Shown: positions 6,104 through 10,099 of the stretch, piece by piece
How positions within the stretch are numbered: position 1 is the stretch's first letter
Layout: each line of letters opens with the position of its first letter
DNA from: Ramlibacter sp.
Lineage (GTDB): Bacteria; Pseudomonadota; Gammaproteobacteria; Burkholderiales; Burkholderiaceae_C
Assembly (NCBI GenBank): GCA_025351615.1
Contig: JANXVP010000428.1
Coordinates: 1-10,099 of the forward strand
DNA: 10,099 nucleotides
Direction: 5' to 3'
Notes under the pieces: generated by a model
Databases searched by the model: none
Told to the model about the DNA's origin: nothing
Seen by the model: only the letters and a program-made list of their open reading frames with translations
Translations under genes and position numbers: made by a program

Positions 6104-7296
6104 GATTTTTCTCCGGTGTTCTTGACCAGTTCGCGGGCGATGATGAGTTGCTGCACCTCGCTCGCGCCTTCGTAGATTCGCAGCGCCCGGATTTCGCGGT
6201 AGAGCTGCTCCACGACGTTGCCGCTGACCACACCCTGCCCGCCGAAAATCTGCACTGCGGCGTCGATCACCTGCTGCGCCCCTTCGGTCGCGGTGAGCTT
6301 GGCCATGGCGGCTTCGCGTGTGACATTGCGGCCCTGGTCACGCTGCCAGGCGGCGCGGTACACCAGCAGCGCCGAACTGTCGATCGTCGTTGCCATCTGC
6401 GCCAGCTTGGCCTGGGTCAGCTGGAAATCCGCCAGCGTGTGGCCGAACATCTTTCGCGTCGTGGCACGCTGCAAAGCCTCGTCCATCGCATGGCGCGCAA
6501 ATCCCAGCGCCGCGGCGGCAACCGAAGTGCGGAATACGTCGAGCGTGCGCATCGCCACCTTGAAGCCTTCGCCGGCCGAGCCGATGCGCTGCGACAACGG
6601 CACCCGGCACCCCGTGAAGCGAAGCCGCGCCAGCGGGTGCGGGGCGATGACGTGGAGGCGCTCGGCGACCTCCAGGCCGGGCGTCCCGGCGTCGACGATG
6701 AAGGCCGAGATGCCGCGGGAGCCGCGGACCGGCCCTGCGCCCGCCCCGTCATCGCTGCGCGCGAACACCACGTAAAAATCGGCGATGCCGCCATTGGAAA
6801 TCCAGGTTTTCTCGCCATCCAGGACGGCATGCTCGCCTTCGATCCGCGCGCTGCATTGCAGCGCCGCCACGTCGGAGCCAGCGTGCGGCTCGGAGAGCGC
6901 GAAGGCGGCGATCGATTCTCCCCGCGCAACTTTTCCAAGATAGCGCTCCTTCTGCGCCAGCGTCCCCTGCAGACTGATCGCGCCGGAACCCAGCCCTTGC
7001 ATCGCAAACGCGAAATCGGCCAGCCCGCTGCGCCGCGCCAGGGTCTCGCGGATCAGGCAGATCGCACGCGTGTCGATCTGCGCCGAAACGCCCCAGGGCT
7101 CGCCGCCAACCGCATGCCGCAGCCAGCCGGCGTCGCCCAGCGAGCGCACCAGGCCGCGGCATTCCGTATCGACGTCCGGGCCGTGCTGATGCGGGATGTG
7201 GCATGCCGCCCAGGCATCGAGGTTGCGCGCAAGTTCGCGGTGGCGGTCCTCGAAGAAAGGCCAGTCCAGATGGCTGGTTTCGGTGCTGACGGGCAT
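6100..7296 (-). CDS. Acyl-CoA dehydrogenase family protein
   Basis: 398 aa, with the three-part fold of the family: an N-terminal helical domain to about residue 120; a middle beta domain with '[15 protein letters not shown]' and '[16 protein letters not shown]', the FAD/substrate loops; and a C-terminal helical domain ending '[18 protein letters not shown]' and '[18 protein letters not shown]'. E376 in the YEG motif is the likely catalytic base. It would introduce an alpha,beta double bond into an acyl- or alicyclic-CoA and pass electrons to ETF. It lacks the GcdH-specific YRS-M-SVQSSL motif, so it is not a second gcdH. ATG 7296 begins 1 nt after the crotonase stop (TGACATG), with only a weak AAGG upstream, indicating coupling. 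Position suggests it acts on the ring or ring-opened CoA ester of the aryl-CoA pathway. The exact substrate is unknown. Confidence 0.93.
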   Translation of the reverse strand: MPVSTETSHLDWPFFEDRHRELARNLDAWAACHIPHQHGPDVDTECRGLVRSLGDAGWLRHAVGGEPWGVSAQIDTRAICLIRETLARRSGLADFAFAMQGLGSGAISLQGTLAQKERYLGKVARGESIAAFALSEPHAGSDVAALQCSARIEGEHAVLDGEKTWISNGGIADFYVVFARSDDGAGAGPVRGSRGISAFIVDAGTPGLEVAERLHVIAPHPLARLRFTGCRVPLSQRIGSAGEGFKVAMRTLDVFRTSVAAAALGFARHAMDEALQRATTRKMFGHTLADFQLTQAKLAQMATTIDSSALLVYRAAWQRDQGRNVTREAAMAKLTATEGAQQVIDAAVQIFGGQGVVSGNVVEQLYREIRALRIYEGASEVQQLIIARELVKNTGEKS

Positions 7297-7297
7297 G

Positions 7298-8155
7298 TCA
7301 ATTGCCTTCGAAATGCGGCTTGCGCTTGGCCACAAACGCCTCGTAGGCGCGCGCGAAATCCCCGGTCAGCATGCAGAGCGCCTGGGCCTGGGCTTCGGCT
7401 TCGATGGCCTGTTCGATCGTCATGGCCCATTCCTGGTGCAGCATGGACTTGGTGATGCCATTGGCGAAGCTTGGCCCGTCGGCCAGGTCGCGGGCCAGCG
7501 CCTGCGCATCGTCCAGCAATGCCTCCGGCGCGCAGAGCCGGTTGAAGAAACCCCAGCGCTCGCCCTCCTCACCGCCCAGCGACCGGCCGGTGTAGAGCAA
7601 TTCGCTGGCCCGGCCCTGACCGACGATGCGTGGGAGCATGGCGCAGGCCCCCATGTCGCAGCCGGCCAGGCCGACCCGATTGAACAGGAAGGCCGTCTTG
7701 CTGCGCGCGGTGCCCAATCGCAGGTCCGATGCCATCGCGATGATCGCACCGGCGCCGGCACAAATCCCGTCGATGGCGGCGACGATCGGCTGCGGACAGA
7801 CGCGCATCGCCTTGACCAGATCACCGGTCATGCGGGTGAACATCAGCAGTTCCGGCGCCGTCAGCCGCACCAGCGGTCCGATGATTTCGTGCACATCGCC
7901 CCCGGAACAGAAATTGTCCCCAGCACCGACGATCACCACCGCCTTGACATCGGGCGCATGGCGAAGCTGCTCGAACAGGTTGCGCAGCTCGGCGTACGAC
8001 GCGAAGGTGAGCGGGTTCTTGCGCTCGGGACGGTTCAAGGTGATGGTCGCGACGCCTTGGCTCACTTCCCAAAGGAAATGCGTAGCGCGGTACGCTGCCA
8101 GCGGGCGCGAATTGCCCGCCAGCAGCGCCGGATCGACACGGTCGGTCGCGTTCAT
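7298..8155 (-). CDS. Enoyl-CoA hydratase/isomerase (crotonase) family protein
   Basis: 285 aa. Crotonase-fold landmarks: '[20 protein letters not shown]' (about residues 35-54), the CoA-binding/oxyanion loop 'NFCSGGDV' (81-88), the second oxyanion motif '[20 protein letters not shown]' (129-148), and '[11 protein letters not shown]' with E185 at the Glu164 position of rat enoyl-CoA hydratase. The partner Glu144 is not present: the aligned region '[15 protein letters not shown]' has N159/R160. It does have D167, which lines up with the catalytic Asp204 of dienoyl-CoA isomerase (ECH1) and Asp145 of 4-chlorobenzoyl-CoA dehalogenase. Ordinary hydratase activity is therefore uncertain; hydrolase, isomerase or ring-opening activity on a cyclic CoA ester is possible. 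Start ATG 8155 follows AAGGAG with a 5-nt gap, 23 nt after the flavoprotein stop. It is the second visible gene of the operon. Confidence 0.93.
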   Translation of the reverse strand: MNATDRVDPALLAGNSRPLAAYRATHFLWEVSQGVATITLNRPERKNPLTFASYAELRNLFEQLRHAPDVKAVVIVGAGDNFCSGGDVHEIIGPLVRLTAPELLMFTRMTGDLVKAMRVCPQPIVAAIDGICAGAGAIIAMASDLRLGTARSKTAFLFNRVGLAGCDMGACAMLPRIVGQGRASELLYTGRSLGGEEGERWGFFNRLCAPEALLDDAQALARDLADGPSFANGITKSMLHQEWAMTIEQAIEAEAQAQALCMLTGDFARAYEAFVAKRKPHFEGN

Positions 8156-8178
8156 TCTGTCTCCTTGATCACGGCTGT

Positions 8179-10099
8179 TCAGACAGCCTGAACGGCAATG
8201 GATTTCTCGCGCTCGAGGTTGCGCTCGAGCTGGCTTTTGCCCGAGCGGTAGGGCCTGGGCCATGGCACCTCGGTGTAGCCGATCTTCGCGGCTTCGAGCA
8301 AGGTCCACGATGGCGTCGCCAGGTGCGGCCGAGCGATGGCGCACAGGTCGGCGCGGCCGGCCGCGATGATGCTGTTCACATGGTCCGCCTCTGAAATCGC
8401 ACCGACCGCGATGGTCGGGATGCCGACTTCGTTGCGGATGCGGTCGGCAAACGGAGTCTGGTACATCCGCCCGTACACCGGCGCCTGTTTCTTGCTCACC
8501 TGGCCTGACGAGCAATCGATCATGTCCGCCCCGGCGGTCTTGAAAGCCCGCGCGACTGCCACCGCGTCATCTGCCGTAATGCCGCCCTCGACCCAGTCAT
8601 GCGCCGAAATCCGCACCGAGATCGGCAACTGCTGCGGCCAGACGGCGCGCATCGCCCGGAACACTTCGAGCGGATAGCGCAGCCGGTTGTCCAGCGAACC
8701 GCCGTAATCGTCGGTGCGCTGGTTGGTCAGCGGCGAGATGAAGCTGGAAAGCAGGTAGCCGTGCGCGCAGTGCAGCTCCAGCCAGTCGAATCCGGCCTCT
8801 TGAGCCCGGCGCGTGGCGGACACAAAGTTGTCACGGACCCGGTCCATGTCGTCCCGCGTCATGGCGCGTGACCACTGGCTGACGCCGTCGAGGTATTGCT
8901 GCGGCGATGCGGAAATCAGTGGCCAGTTGCCGTCGTCCAGGGGCAGGTCCTCGCCTTCGTCCCAGGGGACACGCGACGAGCCCTTGGCGCCGGCGTGACC
9001 GAGTTGCAGCGCGATCCTGGCGTCGCTGTGCGCGTGGACAAAATCGACGATGCGTCGCCAGCCGTCGCGCTGACGCTCGTTCCACAGCCCGGGGCAACCG
9101 GGCGTGATCCGTGCGTCGGCAGATGGGCATGTCATCTCCGCCATCACCATCCCCGCGCCTCCGGTGGCGCGGGCACCCAGATGCACGAGATGGTAGTCCC
9201 CGGGAACGCCATCGACACATGAGTACTGCGCCATCGGCGACACCACGACGCGATTCTTCAGTGTCACGCCGCGCAGCGTGAAGGGCGTGAACATCGGCGG
9301 CACGGAATGCTGCAGCAGCGAACGGTTGACACCGCTGCGCTGCGCGATCCAGTCTTCATAGTCCTCGACGTACGCCTTGTCGCGCAAGCGCAGGTTTTCG
9401 TGGCTGATGCGCTGGCTGCGGGTCAGCAGCGAGTAAGCGAACTGCCGGGGCGGCAGCTGCGCATACCGCGCGACGTTCTCGAACCATTCCGTTGAGTTGC
9501 GTGCTGCGTTCTGGATCTTCAGCACCTCGACGCTGCGCACGGCTTGGTAGTCTTTCAGCGCCTGCGCCAGGTCGCCGGGCTGCCTTTCGATGCAGCGGGC
9601 CAGTTCGATCGAATCCTCGAGCGCGAGCTTGGTGCCCGAGCCGATCGAGAAATGCGCCGTATGCGCGGCGTCGCCCATGAGCACGACCGGCGTGCGGCCG
9701 TCAGCGCCGCCCTGGTGCACCCATGTCTTGCACACCACGCGCGGAAACCTGATCCACTGGGCCGAGCCCCGCAGGTGCGAGGCATTGGACAACAGTGGGT
9801 GGCCGTCCAAAGCCTTCGCAAACAGCTTTTCGCAAAAGGCGATCGACTCCTGCTTTTCCATCTGGTCCAGGCCGGACGCCAGCCAGACCTGCTCCGGAGC
9901 CTCCACGATGAAGGTGGATGTGTCGCCGTCGAACTGGTAGGCATGGGCCTGGAACCAGCCCCATTGCGTTTCCTCGAAGGCAAAGGTGAAGGCCTCGAAC
10001 TTCTTGTGGGTACCGAGCCAGACGAAGCGGCACTGGCGCAGGTCGATGTCCGGCTGGAAGGTCGCTGCATGCTGCGTGCGGATGCGGCTGTTCAGCCCG
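8179..10099 (-). CDS. Bifunctional FAD monooxygenase / old-yellow-enzyme protein (2-aminobenzoyl-CoA monooxygenase/reductase or salicylyl-CoA 5-hydroxylase type), 5'-truncated
   Basis: About 639 C-terminal residues are visible. The frame stays open to the right edge, beginning [15 protein letters not shown], and family members are roughly 760-780 aa, so about 130 residues including the GxGxxG FAD site lie outside. The first ~260 visible residues are a class A flavin monooxygenase: '[20 protein letters not shown]', '[12 protein letters not shown]' and the FAD-binding '[18 protein letters not shown]'. From about residue 268 ('[21 protein letters not shown]') a complete OYE/YqjM-like reductase follows, with '[12 protein letters not shown]', '[28 protein letters not shown]' and '[13 protein letters not shown]'. 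This fusion is characteristic of 2-aminobenzoyl-CoA monooxygenase/reductase, which hydroxylates and then reduces the activated ring to a non-aromatic 2-amino-5-oxocyclohexene-carboxyl-CoA; databases also call it salicylyl-CoA 5-hydroxylase/oxidoreductase. The true aryl-CoA substrate is not determinable. It is first in view of the beta-oxidation-like operon. Confidence 0.93.
   Translation of the reverse strand, partial: GLNSRIRTQHAATFQPDIDLRQCRFVWLGTHKKFEAFTFAFEETQWGWFQAHAYQFDGDTSTFIVEAPEQVWLASGLDQMEKQESIAFCEKLFAKALDGHPLLSNASHLRGSAQWIRFPRVVCKTWVHQGGADGRTPVVLMGDAAHTAHFSIGSGTKLALEDSIELARCIERQPGDLAQALKDYQAVRSVEVLKIQNAARNSTEWFENVARYAQLPPRQFAYSLLTRSQRISHENLRLRDKAYVEDYEDWIAQRSGVNRSLLQHSVPPMFTPFTLRGVTLKNRVVVSPMAQYSCVDGVPGDYHLVHLGARATGGAGMVMAEMTCPSADARITPGCPGLWNERQRDGWRRIVDFVHAHSDARIALQLGHAGAKGSSRVPWDEGEDLPLDDGNWPLISASPQQYLDGVSQWSRAMTRDDMDRVRDNFVSATRRAQEAGFDWLELHCAHGYLLSSFISPLTNQRTDDYGGSLDNRLRYPLEVFRAMRAVWPQQLPISVRISAHDWVEGGITADDAVAVARAFKTAGADMIDCSSGQVSKKQAPVYGRMYQTPFADRIRNEVGIPTIAVGAISEADHVNSIIAAGRADLCAIARPHLATPSWTLLEAAKIGYTEVPWPRPYRSGKSQLERNLEREKSIAVQAV

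Noticed and set aside
6148..8191. Two long plus-strand open frames (6148-7455 and 7196-8191)
   Set aside because: They lie opposite the acyl-CoA dehydrogenase and crotonase genes, which carry full catalytic motifs. The plus-strand products look like low-information shadow translations.
1..10099. CRISPR arrays, tRNA/rRNA genes, insertion sequences, attachment sites
   Set aside because: No repeat-spacer pattern, no cloverleaf-like or rRNA sequence, no transposase-like reading frame and no terminal inverted repeats were seen. Gene order and composition look like ordinary chromosomal catabolic operons.

Overview
The window is GC-rich, densely packed and strongly biased to G/C at third codon positions. 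Gene content and protein style fit a betaproteobacterium of the order Burkholderiales (Bordetella/Achromobacter/Comamonadaceae-like). This is inferred from the protein families; no rRNA or other taxonomic marker is present. Nearly all genes lie on the minus strand, so they are described below in transcription order, from high to low coordinates.

Region A (10099 to 4483, minus strand) is one catabolic operon: a two-domain flavoprotein cut by the right window edge (FAD monooxygenase plus old-yellow-enzyme domain), a crotonase-family protein, an acyl-CoA dehydrogenase, a RidA/YjgF-family protein and a glutaryl-CoA dehydrogenase (gcdH). Gaps are 23 nt, 1 nt, a 4-nt overlap and 37 nt. The flavoprotein has the architecture of 2-aminobenzoyl-CoA monooxygenase/reductase, which databases often name bifunctional salicylyl-CoA 5-hydroxylase/oxidoreductase. 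Such enzymes de-aromatise or hydroxylate an aromatic acid after it has been activated as a CoA thioester. The other genes supply beta-oxidation-like steps, and gcdH would convert glutaryl-CoA to crotonyl-CoA. The best reading is an aerobic hybrid pathway for anthranilate, salicylate or a related aryl-CoA. The CoA ligase, 3-hydroxyacyl-CoA dehydrogenase and thiolase are not visible and may lie to the right.

Region B (4479 to 3030) holds a small unrecognised plus-strand gene (93 aa) divergent from a carboxymuconolactone-decarboxylase-family gene. These are followed by a short KGG-type stress protein gene ending in a clear rho-independent terminator.

Region C (2813 to 1, minus strand) is a second operon: a Rieske non-heme iron oxygenase alpha subunit, an unrecognised 130-aa protein coupled to it by an ATGA overlap, a periplasmic NMT1/SsuA-type substrate-binding protein, and the start of an ABC ATPase overlapping by TGATG. 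It looks like an uptake-plus-oxygenation module. The permease and the electron-transfer partners of the oxygenase are not in view.

No mobile element, CRISPR array, tRNA or rRNA was seen. The points most worth checking are the Rid protein lacking the canonical catalytic arginine, the crotonase with an atypical active site, and the oxygenase-coupled unknown protein.
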